Shown here in pieces: positions 1-8,740 of a stretch of DNA of 16,929 nucleotides. How positions within the stretch are numbered: the first letter of the stretch is position 1; each line of letters opens with the position of its first letter. The notes under the pieces are model-generated. The model had not been told where the DNA came from. It worked only from the letters and a program-made list of their open reading frames with translations, and made no database searches. Source of the stretch: Leptospira sp. (lineage in GTDB: Bacteria; Spirochaetota; Leptospiria; Leptospirales; Leptospiraceae); NCBI GenBank assembly GCA_027531445.1, contig JAPZRK010000018.1:1-16929 (forward strand), written 5' to 3'. A program made the translations under genes and the position numbers.

Positions 1-1286
1 AAATAAACCAAAGACAGTGCGAACAATACAACTCGACCAGCCTCGTTAACACCGAAATAATAATTACTTTTGATACTTCCAACGAGGATTAAAAATTCAC
101 CAACAAAACCATTGGTCCCAGGTAAACCCACAGATGATAAGACTGCGATGATAAAAAAGATAGAATAAACAGGCATATGGCGGACTAATCCACCGAACTC
201 TGAAATATCTCTCGTTCTTGCCCTTTCATAAATCATTCCGATCATAAGGAAGAGCATACCGGTCGAGATACCATGAGAAATCATTTGTAACATTCCGCCG
301 ACCACTCCCTCTTCCGTGAAAGAAAAAAGACCTAACATACAATATCCTAAGTGGGACAAGGAACTATAGGCGATGATCCGCTTGATATCCTTTTGAGCGA
401 GAGCCGCCATTGCACCATAAATAATCCCGATGACAGCCAGAATCTGGAAGAGATCCTTCGATTCCAAACTGATACCTGGAAAAAATGGAATACAAAAACG
501 AATGAAGCCATATGCTCCGATTTTCAATAGCACACCGGCCAAATCCACCGAACCAACTGTAGGCGCTTGGGTATGAACATCAGGCATCCAAGTGTGGAAA
601 GGAAAGAGAGGGATTTTGATAGCAAATGCGAGCGCAAACGTAAGGAATAAAAACCATTGCAATTCCGTTGTGAACATGGAAAGATCCATAGTCGCAAGCG
701 ATTCGATAGAAGTTTTACCTGTTTTGAAATACAAGGTCAGAATGCCACCTAGCATAAACAAGGATCCCGCCATGGAGAACAGGAAGTATTTTAATGCCGC
801 CTTTGTTCTATCTTCACCACCCCAGATACCAATCATAAGAACCATGGGAAGCACCATAACTTCCCAGAAAACATAATAGAGAACCAAGTTTCCTGCCGCA
901 AAAACACCTAACACAGATGTTTCCAAGACGAGAAGACAGATATGAAACTCTTTAATCTTTTTTGGAATATTGGACCAAGATGCAATGCTCGATATAAAAA
1001 ACAAAAATGCAGTGAGACTAAACAATAGGAGAGAAACTCCGTCTAGACCTACGTGATAGTCTATGCTCAATCTACCTGAAACAATCCAATCTGGAATCCA
1101 ATGAACAAATTGAAGACCCGATTGATTGGGGTCAAAAAAGAAAAACAACCCGAAGGACAGGATGGTTGAAAATGCTGAGGATAACGCAGAAATAACGATG
1201 ATATTTCCCACCCTTCTCTGAAAAACAATGAGAAGCGAAGCTAAAAGTGGAATTGCGAGAATGACCGATATGATTTGAGTAGGCAC
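1..1286 (-). CDS. nuoM: NADH-quinone oxidoreductase subunit M (partial, 3' end cut by the window edge)
   Basis: NuoM is an antiporter-like proton-pumping subunit of the complex I membrane arm. Translating the minus strand from a GTG at 1286-1284 gives about 428 codons with no stop before the left edge; the family is usually near 500 residues, so the C-terminus is missing. Family marks seen: a membrane-buried Glu in YYVFWEVMVLPM (Glu142), the channel lysine in AIKIPLFPFHTWMPDVH (Lys224, His231), Lys255 in GVLLKIGAYG, and the DIKRIIAYSSLSHLGY helix. Many hydrophobic segments are present throughout. The GTG lies 3 nt after the nuoL stop, and no ATG nearby gives a better N-terminus, so the start is likely but not certain. 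nuoN would be expected beyond the edge. Confidence 0.95.
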   Translation of the reverse strand, partial: MPTQIISVILAIPLLASLLIVFQRRVGNIIVISALSSAFSTILSFGLFFFFDPNQSGLQFVHWIPDWIVSGRLSIDYHVGLDGVSLLLFSLTAFLFFISSIASWSNIPKKIKEFHICLLVLETSVLGVFAAGNLVLYYVFWEVMVLPMVLMIGIWGGEDRTKAALKYFLFSMAGSLFMLGGILTLYFKTGKTSIESLATMDLSMFTTELQWFLFLTFALAFAIKIPLFPFHTWMPDVHTQAPTVGSVDLAGVLLKIGAYGFIRFCIPFFPGISLESKDLFQILAVIGIIYGAMAALAQKDIKRIIAYSSLSHLGYCMLGLFSFTEEGVVGGMLQMISHGISTGMLFLMIGMIYERARTRDISEFGGLVRHMPVYSIFFIIAVLSSVGLPGTNGFVGEFLILVGSIKSNYYFGVNEAGRVVLFALSLVY

Positions 1287-1289
1287 CGA

Positions 1290-3221
1290 TTAAACTCCCT
1301 TCATGAGTAAATAGATTACGATGAGAAATGACCCAACTGATATGTGCAATGCGTAGTCACCGACAAATCCAGTTTGGACTCTTCGAAGGATGCCACCCAT
1401 ACCATAAAATAAAAAGCCAATACCAACAAAAAAACGATCGATGACATAACGATCAAATACAAGGCCAATGGCTTTCGATACTGCCATAAATGGTTTTACG
1501 AAAACGATATCATAGATCTCGTCGATATAATATTTATGAAATAGTATCTTCCGAAAACCAGTGTGTTCCTCTGTTATGGTTGCCGACTTAGACATATAAA
1601 AGATATACGCAAGTGATATTCCAACTAGAGCGATGATTACAGAAAATCCAGCGAGGCCGACCGCTTGCGTTTCAGAAATCTCAAGGTAGGAAACGGCGAG
1701 TCCCGTACTTGCGGCAAATGTTTTGCCAGGTAAAAGAACAGGCTCAAAGAAAGACTCGAGAGTATGAAGGTTTAAAAAGAAGTGTGGTGTTTGCAAGAAT
1801 CCGGTAAGGGCCGCACCCACCGCTAAAACGACGAGTGGGAGTGTGATCGTCATCGGTGATTCATGAATTTGTTTTCCGTGAGTGTCCGTATTGTCTTTTC
1901 CAAAGAAAACAACAAACACCAGTCGGAACATATAAAATGCAGTAAAGAAAGCCGCCACGATTCCCATGGTCCACAGTGCTTGTCCAAAAACAGGGAATTG
2001 ATAAGCTTTTTCTAAAATCAAATCCTTTGAGAAGAACCCTGAAAACGGTGGGAGACCAGCAATGGCAAGTGTACCGATTAAGAATGTTATGGATGTAACT
2101 TTGACTTTACCGAAAAGTCCGCCCATCTTACGGATGTTTTGTTCATGGTGTAGTATGTGAATCACAGAACCTGCACCGAGAAATAGAAGTGCTTTGAAAA
2201 ATGCATGAGTCATCAAATGAAATAGTCCCGCCACATAACTTCCGACACCCATGGCCAAGAACATAAAACCGAGCTGAGAAACAGTAGAGTAAGCTAAGAT
2301 CTTTTTGATATCATTTTGTAAGGTTCCTATTGTAGCGGCAAAGAGTGCCGTAAACGCTCCAATACATGCAATAAACAGTGAAGTATTAGGTGCAACTAAG
2401 AAGACAATATTGAGTCGTGCAATGAGAAAGACACCCGCTGTCACCATCGTTGCGGCATGAATCAGAGCGGAAACGGGCGTAGGACCAGCCATCGCATCAG
2501 GCAACCAAACATATAAAGGAACCTGTGCCGATTTTCCCATCGCGGCGATGAAAAAGAAAAGGGCTATCAGGTCTGCATATGGTAAAAACCCAGTGAGTCC
2601 TGGAATGACTGTTTGAATCTCCGCATAACGTAAACTCCCAGTCAACCAAAAGAGAAACCCCGTGCCGATAATGAAACCAACATCACCAATTCGGTTCACA
2701 ATAAAGGCTTTCATCCCTGCGTTTGCCGCAGAGTTTTTTTCATATTCAAATCCAATCAATAGATAAGAACACAAACCTACCCCTTCCCAACCTAAAAAAG
2801 TAAGCAGTAGATTGTCCGAGAGAACCAGATTTAACATTGAAAAAACAAAGAGATTCAAATAAGCAAAGAATCTTGCATACCCATGCTCCCCCTTCATATA
2901 TCCCATTGAGTACAAATGAATTAATGTACCAATGCCTGTTATGATGAGAACCATATAAAGCGAAAGTTGATCGATTTGATATGCTATGTCTGCTTGAAAG
3001 CTGCCAACATGGATCCAGGGAAACAAAACGATCATATGAGGTGCCGTCCTTTCCATCGGACGAAATTCCATAAATGCAAACAAGGATATACAAAATGGCA
3101 AAAACACTGCCATCGTTCCAATCGCTCCCGCAAAACGGTGAGGTATGCGATCACGTAGGAAAGCATTATGCAAAAATCCAAGTAAAGGAAGAAGGACAAC
3201 TAATGGAAATAAATCTAACAT
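1290..3221 (-). CDS. nuoL: NADH-quinone oxidoreductase subunit L
   Basis: NuoL is the distal antiporter-like proton-pumping subunit of complex I, an integral membrane protein with a long lateral helix at the C-terminus. From the ATG at 3221 it has 643 residues, slightly longer than the Escherichia coli protein (613). Seen: FLGWEGVGLCSYLLIGF with the conserved Glu at 146, MGKSAQVPLYVWLPDAM with Lys230, the ALIHAATMVTAGVFL helix, and DIKKILAYSTVSQLGFMF. I prefer the ATG at 3221, 2 nt after the nuoK stop, giving an N-terminus MLDLFPLVVLLPLLGF. An in-frame GTG at 3230 would add three residues and overlap nuoK by 7 nt. The nuoM start follows 3 nt after its stop. Confidence 0.97.
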   Translation of the reverse strand: MLDLFPLVVLLPLLGFLHNAFLRDRIPHRFAGAIGTMAVFLPFCISLFAFMEFRPMERTAPHMIVLFPWIHVGSFQADIAYQIDQLSLYMVLIITGIGTLIHLYSMGYMKGEHGYARFFAYLNLFVFSMLNLVLSDNLLLTFLGWEGVGLCSYLLIGFEYEKNSAANAGMKAFIVNRIGDVGFIIGTGFLFWLTGSLRYAEIQTVIPGLTGFLPYADLIALFFFIAAMGKSAQVPLYVWLPDAMAGPTPVSALIHAATMVTAGVFLIARLNIVFLVAPNTSLFIACIGAFTALFAATIGTLQNDIKKILAYSTVSQLGFMFLAMGVGSYVAGLFHLMTHAFFKALLFLGAGSVIHILHHEQNIRKMGGLFGKVKVTSITFLIGTLAIAGLPPFSGFFSKDLILEKAYQFPVFGQALWTMGIVAAFFTAFYMFRLVFVVFFGKDNTDTHGKQIHESPMTITLPLVVLAVGAALTGFLQTPHFFLNLHTLESFFEPVLLPGKTFAASTGLAVSYLEISETQAVGLAGFSVIIALVGISLAYIFYMSKSATITEEHTGFRKILFHKYYIDEIYDIVFVKPFMAVSKAIGLVFDRYVIDRFFVGIGFLFYGMGGILRRVQTGFVGDYALHISVGSFLIVIYLLMKGV

Positions 3222-3223
3222 AT

Positions 3224-3544
3224 TCACCACTTCAACGATTGGAGTTCATCCACATTAGTGGATTTTTTTTGCCGAAAGATGGCAATGACAAGGGCAAGAC
3301 CGATTGCCGCCTCAGCGGCCGCTATAGCCATCACGAAAAAAACGATCACCTCGCCCGACACGTTTGACAAAGATTTAGAAAAGGTTACAAATACTAAATT
3401 TACCGAGTTGAGTATCAGTTCTACGGACATAAAAATAACTACGGCATTGCGACGAATGAGAACACCAAGGACACCGATGGAAAATAAAATGCCTGCTAGG
3501 CCTAAAAAGAAAGGAATGGGAATTCCAGAAATCATTTGGTTCAT
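3224..3544 (-). CDS. nuoK: NADH-quinone oxidoreductase subunit K
   Basis: NuoK is a small complex I membrane subunit (106 residues here, about 100 in the family; homologue of mitochondrial ND4L) that contributes acidic residues to the proton path. Three hydrophobic helices are visible. The two family glutamates are present: Glu42 in FMSVELILNSVNLVF and Glu78 in AIAAAEAAIGLAL, matching Glu36 and Glu72 of Escherichia coli. The ATG at 3544 overlaps the nuoJ stop in an ATGA tetranucleotide, suggesting translational coupling. A second ATG three codons later is possible. Confidence 0.97.
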   Translation of the reverse strand: MNQMISGIPIPFFLGLAGILFSIGVLGVLIRRNAVVIFMSVELILNSVNLVFVTFSKSLSNVSGEVIVFFVMAIAAAEAAIGLALVIAIFRQKKSTNVDELQSLKW

Positions 3545-4155
3545 AAAATCGGGTCCTTTGCCGCTTCGGAATCACCTAGCTTTCGTTTTGCCAGGATAAC
3601 TGCACCAATGACAGCAACTAAGAGTAACAAAGAGATCATTTCAAATGGTAACACATAATCTAAGTAAGTTGAAGCACCTACCGTAGCAACGTTTCCCTTT
3701 GCTTGAACCGTAGATGTGCCGGCAATGGCGTATTCGTAGGTTTTTTGAGTTTCTATTCCATTGGTATACCCTTTACCTGGAGACTGGGAAAACGGTACCC
3801 CCGTATTCAGGGCAGATTGAAGGACAAAGAAAAAGGAAAAGGCAAAAACGGAAAGGAAAAAAACACGAAATGGGTGTTTTAAGTATTTTGAGAGTGATTC
3901 AGCCCTTTGGGAAAGCAACATCAAAACAAACACAACCAAAACCATAATCGCACCTGCATAAACAAGCACCTGCATGGTGGCGATAAAAATGGCGCCCATT
4001 ATCCCGTAGATTCCTGCGAGCGAGAAAAAAGTAAAGACGAGAGAAACGGCTGAGAAGACCGGATTCTTTTGAAAAATCACACTAATCGCAGTAAGAATGG
4101 TTGTTGCACCAAAGAAGAGAAAAAGATAAACTTCAGGGCTATCTGGCAGATTCAT
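3541..4155 (-). CDS. nuoJ: NADH-quinone oxidoreductase subunit J
   Basis: NuoJ is a complex I membrane subunit (ND6 homologue) at the base of the membrane arm. The reading frame is open upstream to 4248, but that extension lies wholly inside nuoH. The ATG at 4155 overlaps the nuoH stop as ATGA and has a GAGG about 8 nt upstream, so I place the start there (204 residues). Family marks include the ND6-like helix with GIMGAIFIATMQVLVYAGAI followed by MVLVVFVLMLLS, and a C-terminal helix near LPFEMISLLLLVAVIGAVIL. About five membrane helices are visible. A loop of about 50 residues between helices 4 and 5 is the least conserved part. Confidence 0.95.
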   Translation of the reverse strand: MNLPDSPEVYLFLFFGATTILTAISVIFQKNPVFSAVSLVFTFFSLAGIYGIMGAIFIATMQVLVYAGAIMVLVVFVLMLLSQRAESLSKYLKHPFRVFFLSVFAFSFFFVLQSALNTGVPFSQSPGKGYTNGIETQKTYEYAIAGTSTVQAKGNVATVGASTYLDYVLPFEMISLLLLVAVIGAVILAKRKLGDSEAAKDPIL

Positions 4156-5222
4156 AAAAACAACCTCACCCATGATTCTTTCCAATATACAGTATAGATA
4201 GAAGCAAACATAACTGCAAACAAACCCCAAGGGATCATTTTTTTCCAACCGATCCGCATTAATTGGTCATAACGAAATCTTGGAAGGGTCCAACGAACCC
4301 AAATAAAGAGAAAGGCAAAAAAGAGGACCTTTGCAATAAAAAATCCCAAACCGATAAAGGCTTCATATTCTGCACCTTTTCCAATACCAAAAGGAACATT
4401 ATATCCGCCAAAAAAAAGTAAGGTCGTGAGGCAAGACATGGTAATCATATTCATGTACTCAGCAAGAAAGAACATGGCAAATTTGAAGGCTCCGTATTCT
4501 GTATGGAAGCCTACTACAAGCTCAGATTCTGCCTCAGCTAAGTCAAAAGGCAGACGATTTGTCTCGGCAAACATCGCGGTTACGTAAATAAAAAAAGCAA
4601 TGAAACCAGGAGGAGTCATGATATTCCATAAATCTTTTTGTGCTTCGGTAATGTCCGTTAACCGAAGGGATCCAGACATGATTACGATAACTACGATGGA
4701 AAGTCCCATGGGAAGTTCATAGCTGATCATTTGAGCAGTGGAACGAACTCCACCCAAAAGTGAATATTTGTTATTTGATGACCAACCTGCAATCATGATC
4801 CCATAAACAGCAAACGATGATACTGCTAGCATGTAGAGCACTCCCGAATCAGGATTGGCAACTTGTAGATCAATTGCAGTGACTCCCGTTAATTGAGTGA
4901 GCCATAAAGGAGCCGGTAATGTACCTCCAAAAGGAATTACCGCCCATGCAAGAATGGCACAAGTCATGGAGATCGTAGGCGCAAGCAGATACATACCTTT
5001 CGATACATTCTTGGGGAAGATTTCTTCTTTCGAGATAAACTTGATTCCATCGGCAAGAGGCTGAAAAATTCCGAAAGGACCTGCGCGATTGGGACCTGGT
5101 CGATCTTGGATAAAGCCAGCAAACTTACGTTCAGCTAAGGTGTAGTATGCGACACCAGTCAAAATAACAAAAAATAGAGCAAATATTTTGATTGCCCAGG
5201 CGATGATGATTCCCCATTCCAT
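4152..5222 (-). CDS. nuoH: NADH-quinone oxidoreductase subunit H
   Basis: NuoH (ND1 homologue) anchors the peripheral arm to the membrane and forms much of the quinone chamber. It has 356 residues, somewhat longer than the Escherichia coli protein (325). Key segments: ERKFAGFIQDRPGPNRAGP at 31-49 followed by QPLADGIKFISKEEIFP, and the acidic quinone-chamber loop ETNRLPFDLAEAESELV starting at residue 220 and ending with GFHTEY. About eight hydrophobic helices are present. The ATG at 5222 follows the nuoF stop by 2 nt. In the canonical operon nuoG lies before nuoH and nuoI after it; here both are missing and the 3' end overlaps nuoJ by 4 nt. Confidence 0.97.
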   Translation of the reverse strand: MEWGIIIAWAIKIFALFFVILTGVAYYTLAERKFAGFIQDRPGPNRAGPFGIFQPLADGIKFISKEEIFPKNVSKGMYLLAPTISMTCAILAWAVIPFGGTLPAPLWLTQLTGVTAIDLQVANPDSGVLYMLAVSSFAVYGIMIAGWSSNNKYSLLGGVRSTAQMISYELPMGLSIVVIVIMSGSLRLTDITEAQKDLWNIMTPPGFIAFFIYVTAMFAETNRLPFDLAEAESELVVGFHTEYGAFKFAMFFLAEYMNMITMSCLTTLLFFGGYNVPFGIGKGAEYEAFIGLGFFIAKVLFFAFLFIWVRWTLPRFRYDQLMRIGWKKMIPWGLFAVMFASIYTVYWKESWVRLFL

Positions 5223-5224
5223 GG

Positions 5225-6487
5225 TTAGTTAGCTGTCCCTTGCAGTCTCTTTGAGAATTCGTCTTTGAATTTTTGCATGGTTGGGCGCACAGCCATGACA
5301 CAGGCATCAGCTAACGGGCAAATCGTGGTTCCACCTTCCATGTTTCTTGCAATGGAAAAAAGTAAGTCCACATCTTTCTGCTCGCCATGTCCGTCTTTGA
5401 TCTTGTGGAGAATGTCTTTTACCCAATGTGTTCCCTCTCGGCAAGGGGTACATTGCCCACAAGATTCGTGAGAATAAAATTCGGCAAGTCGATACGTAGT
5501 CTCTACCAAGTCCGCCTCTTCTGATAAAATGATCACCGCTCCCGAACCTAACATTGATTTGAGACTGGCAATGGACTCATAGTCCATTGTTGCCGTCATC
5601 GCTTCGTCGGCTGTCAATATAGGCGAAGAAGATCCACCAGGAATCACAGCTTTTAAGGATTTGTCCCCCCGGATGCCTCCGCAGATATCATAAATGAGTT
5701 CCTTCATTGGCGTGCCCATTTCTACTTCATAAATGCCTCGGTTTTTAACATGACCGCTAACAGCGAAAAGTCGAGTGCCAGGAGATTTTTCCGTGCCAAT
5801 CTTTTTGTATTCCTCACCTGTCATCTGAATGATGTGAGGGACGTTACAAAATGTTTCTACATTGTTTACAACTGTGGGGCAGGCATACAATCCTGAAACT
5901 GCAGGAAAGGGTGGTTTGAGTCTTGGATGACCCCTCCTACCTTCAAGAGAATTGATAAGAGCGGATTCTTCTCCACAAATGTAAGCACCAGCTCCGGAGT
6001 AAACGGCAAGTTCGAAGTCGTATCCTGAACCTTGTATGTTTTTTCCAAGCAATCCTTGGGCATACGCATCTTCAACGGCTTTCTCTACTATGGCAATGCC
6101 TTTCATAAATTCACCACGGATGTAGATATAACCTTGGTGGCAGTCGATCGCCTTTGCCGCAATGACCATCCCTTCAATCAGCATGTGCGGGAGTTTTTCA
6201 ATGAGGAGGCGGTCCTTGTATGTGCCTGGTTCTCCTTCGTCAGCATTGCAGATAAGATACTTGGGTTTGTCTATTTTTGGGATAAAACTCCACTTAAGAC
6301 CAGTTGGAAATCCTGCACCACCTCGTCCTCTAAGCCCAGAATTTTTCACATCGTTGACGATCTGTTCTGCGGTCATTGTGTTGAGTGCTTTTTTGGACGA
6401 TTCATACCCGCCTACAGATAAGTAGTGAGCAAGTGTGTTTGATTCGGGATGATCAATATGTGTTGTGAGTAGCTTGCGTAAGCCCAT
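5225..6487 (-). CDS. nuoF: NADH-quinone oxidoreductase subunit F (NADH/FMN-binding subunit)
   Basis: NuoF oxidises NADH through FMN and passes electrons to the [4Fe-4S] cluster N3. It is soluble, on the cytoplasmic tip of complex I, and has 420 residues, near the family's usual length. The nucleotide/FMN motif GLRGRGGAGFPTGLKW is at 51-66, the flavin-site segment GAGAYICGEESALI at 165-178, and EGRRGHPRLKPPFPA follows. Cluster N3 ligands are Cys343, Cys346 and Cys349 in ESCGQCTPCREG, plus Cys390 in TTICPLADA. There is no extra ferredoxin domain at either end, unlike some hydrogenase-associated relatives. The gene follows nuoE by 2 nt and precedes nuoH by 2 nt, leaving no room for nuoG. Confidence 0.98.
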   Translation of the reverse strand: MGLRKLLTTHIDHPESNTLAHYLSVGGYESSKKALNTMTAEQIVNDVKNSGLRGRGGAGFPTGLKWSFIPKIDKPKYLICNADEGEPGTYKDRLLIEKLPHMLIEGMVIAAKAIDCHQGYIYIRGEFMKGIAIVEKAVEDAYAQGLLGKNIQGSGYDFELAVYSGAGAYICGEESALINSLEGRRGHPRLKPPFPAVSGLYACPTVVNNVETFCNVPHIIQMTGEEYKKIGTEKSPGTRLFAVSGHVKNRGIYEVEMGTPMKELIYDICGGIRGDKSLKAVIPGGSSSPILTADEAMTATMDYESIASLKSMLGSGAVIILSEEADLVETTYRLAEFYSHESCGQCTPCREGTHWVKDILHKIKDGHGEQKDVDLLFSIARNMEGGTTICPLADACVMAVRPTMQKFKDEFSKRLQGTAN

Positions 6488-6489
6488 AA

Positions 6490-6978
6490 CTAAGCCTTCT
6501 TTGCCAATGTTTCTAAGATCTGATCTATTTTTTCTGGGTCCAGGTTTTCATAATAGCTATCGTTGATTTGAGCTACGGGACCGAACCCACAAGCTCCAAG
6601 ACACTGAACCTCTTCTACGGTAAAAAGACGATCCTTCGTTGTTTCGCCCTTTTCTACACCTAACTTACTACATACTTTTTTAGTGATATCATCGGAGCCT
6701 GCCAAATAACAGGAAATATTTGCGCAGATTTGAACATGAAACTTCCCAACTGGCTTTTTGTTGTACATCGTATAAAATGTTGCAACACCATGAACATGGG
6801 CCAGTGAAATCGGAGAGCCGATCCGATCTGCAATGTATTGCATCCCATCTTGGTCAACAAAGCCTTGGTCTTGTTGCAAAAGAAAAAGACATGGCAGTAT
6901 CAAAGAACGTTTGTTTGGAAATTGAGGGACAAGCTTTTGATAGCGTTTTTCAGAATCTGGAGAAAATTGATAAGCCAT
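6490..6978 (-). CDS. nuoE: NADH-quinone oxidoreductase subunit E (24 kDa, [2Fe-2S])
   Basis: NuoE is the thioredoxin-fold subunit of the NADH module and carries the [2Fe-2S] cluster N1a. It has 162 residues, the normal family length. The four cluster ligands are visible: Cys85 and Cys90 in QICANISCYLAG, and Cys126 and Cys130 in VQCLGACGFGP. The N-terminal helical part contains LPCLFLLQQDQGF and the family segment HVHGVATFYTMY. The ATG at 6978 comes directly after the nuoD stop with no spacer. Confidence 0.98.
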   Translation of the reverse strand: MAYQFSPDSEKRYQKLVPQFPNKRSLILPCLFLLQQDQGFVDQDGMQYIADRIGSPISLAHVHGVATFYTMYNKKPVGKFHVQICANISCYLAGSDDITKKVCSKLGVEKGETTKDRLFTVEEVQCLGACGFGPVAQINDSYYENLDPEKIDQILETLAKKA

Positions 6979-8199
6979 TTAACAATCTAACTCCCCTGCA
7001 ATCACATTTAACGAACTCATTGTGGCAATGGTGTCCGCTAGCAGTCCACCTTTGACCATCATCGGAAATGCCTGGTAATACCAAAAACATGGTCTACGAA
7101 CATGCACTCTCCAAGGTGTTTTATCACCTTCGGAAACTACATAAAATCCGAGTTCACCATTTGCCGCCTCGGTCGCATGGTAGTATTCACCTGGCGGTAC
7201 TTTGATGCCGTGCATGATGATTTTGAAATGATAGATCAATTCTTCCATGTTATGGTAGACACGGTCTTTTGGTGGTAGGAAAGAATGCGGAACATCTGCA
7301 TGGTAAGGGCCTTCTGGGATACCGTCAATGAGTTGTTCGATGATACGTATGGATTGAGTCATTTCTTCCATGCGAACAAGAGTGCGATGAAGAGCAGATC
7401 CATCTTCGCCAACAGGAATATCAAAATCCACCTTGTCATATAGCATATATGGGTCATCTTTTCGAATGTCCCAAGGAACACCTGCCGCTCGCAAATTTGG
7501 CCCTGAGAAGCCATAGGCGATCGCATTGTCAGCAGAGATACCACCTATGCCATCAGTTCTTTCGTTGAAGATTTTATTGCGGATCAAAAGTTCACGGAAT
7601 TCTGCAATCGCTGGTTTGAGGCCATTGATTACTAATTTGATTTCTTTCTGAAACTCTGGATAAATGTCTCTTTCCATTCCACCTACTCGACAAAAGGTGG
7701 TGGTAAGTCTTGCGCCCGTTAACTTTTCGAGAATCTGGTAAATATTTTCTCTATGATGGAACAAATGTAATAAACCCGAAAATGCTCCCAAATCAACGCC
7801 CATAATTCCGTTACAGATGATATGATCCATGATTCTTGAAAGTTCGGAAATGATCATCCTCACATAGGTGACCCGTTCCGGAACTTCGATTTGCATCATT
7901 TTTTCAACGGTGAGTATCCATCCTATATTATTAAGCGGAGTAGATACGTAGTTCATACGATCAGTACAAACTAAAAACTGATTGTAATCGTATCGTTCAC
8001 CTAACTTTTCAAAGCACCTATGAACATAACCAATCACTGATTCTGCTTCAACGACACGCTCTCCATCAATCTGAATCACATTTTGTAGGATCCCATGTGT
8101 AGCAGGGTGTGACGGTCCTAAGTTGACAAGAAGGTGTCCTTCTGGAAGCTCTTTGTATTTTTGACCGAAGTGTTCGGCTGTTTTTTCATACATTGTCAT
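6979..8199 (-). CDS. nuoD: NADH-quinone oxidoreductase subunit D (49 kDa)
   Basis: NuoD forms the quinone-reduction site with NuoB at the base of the peripheral arm. It has 406 residues and is a separate gene, not fused to NuoC. The signature LVNLGPSHPATHGIL is at 24-38, and IGYVHRCFEKLGE follows. By position, His35 (in THG) and Tyr84 (in DRMNYVS) correspond to the quinone-headgroup residues His38 and Tyr87 of Thermus Nqo4. The C-terminus ends in GELDC, the usual ending G-E-x-D-(R/C/P). The ATG at 8199 lies 16 nt after the nuoC stop, with an AGG-type ribosome site in between; an ATG two codons later is an alternative. Confidence 0.98.
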   Translation of the reverse strand: MTMYEKTAEHFGQKYKELPEGHLLVNLGPSHPATHGILQNVIQIDGERVVEAESVIGYVHRCFEKLGERYDYNQFLVCTDRMNYVSTPLNNIGWILTVEKMMQIEVPERVTYVRMIISELSRIMDHIICNGIMGVDLGAFSGLLHLFHHRENIYQILEKLTGARLTTTFCRVGGMERDIYPEFQKEIKLVINGLKPAIAEFRELLIRNKIFNERTDGIGGISADNAIAYGFSGPNLRAAGVPWDIRKDDPYMLYDKVDFDIPVGEDGSALHRTLVRMEEMTQSIRIIEQLIDGIPEGPYHADVPHSFLPPKDRVYHNMEELIYHFKIIMHGIKVPPGEYYHATEAANGELGFYVVSEGDKTPWRVHVRRPCFWYYQAFPMMVKGGLLADTIATMSSLNVIAGELDC

Positions 8200-8215
8200 A
8201 AATTGATGCCTGGCC

Positions 8216-8740
8216 TTAGTTAGGGCTAATGTCCTCTTTCACATGTAGAGTGAGCAAATCCTGTATTAAATAATCCTGCCCTGGCCCTTCCAAAGGATAA
8301 TCTTTACGAAGTGGATGTCCCACAAAATTATCGGGCATGATGAGTCTTTCCATACGAGGATGACCTGAAAATGGTATACCCATTAGATCAAATACTTCTC
8401 TCTCTGGCCAGTTTGCCCCAGCGTAGATGGAGACAATGCTTGGCATACTTTCACCTTCCTCAATCGGAACACGGATTTGGAGTCGGAAGTGTTTGTTTTG
8501 TGGAGATTTGAGTAAATAAATCAGTTCGAATCGAATGGGATGTTTTCCTAGCCAATCAATTGATGTCAGGTCATTGAGAAAGGTGAAGGAAAAATCCGGA
8601 TGTTCCTTTAACGCCTTACATACGGGAACAATGCCCTCTGGTTTCAGTGTTACGAAAGGTAAGTTCGTTTGGATCTCACGATTTGGAATTAGGAAGTGTG
8701 AGAATTCGGAACTGAGATAGGATAAAATTTGTTCTTTCAT
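8216..8740 (-). CDS. nuoC: NADH-quinone oxidoreductase subunit C (30 kDa)
   Basis: NuoC is a structural, cofactor-free subunit of the peripheral arm that packs on NuoD. It has 174 residues. Visible family parts are FLNDLTSIDWL near residue 53 and the C-terminal signature with WPEREVFDLMGIPFSGHP, leading into GHPLRKDYPLEG. The ATG at 8740 overlaps the nuoB stop as ATGA. The short tail after the signature is typical of stand-alone NuoC. Confidence 0.97.
   Translation of the reverse strand: MKEQILSYLSSEFSHFLIPNREIQTNLPFVTLKPEGIVPVCKALKEHPDFSFTFLNDLTSIDWLGKHPIRFELIYLLKSPQNKHFRLQIRVPIEEGESMPSIVSIYAGANWPEREVFDLMGIPFSGHPRMERLIMPDNFVGHPLRKDYPLEGPGQDYLIQDLLTLHVKEDISPN

Noticed and set aside
592..876. 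Plus-strand open frame of 94 codons
   Set aside because: It lies entirely inside nuoM on the other strand, which has clear family motifs; the frame resembles no protein and has no gene context.
4156..4248. N-terminal extension of nuoJ
   Set aside because: The extension lies inside nuoH; the ATG at 4155 with a GAGG site and an ATGA overlap gives the normal family N-terminus.
6032..6421. Plus-strand open frame of 129 codons
   Set aside because: It is antisense to the NADH-binding part of nuoF, with no recognisable domain.
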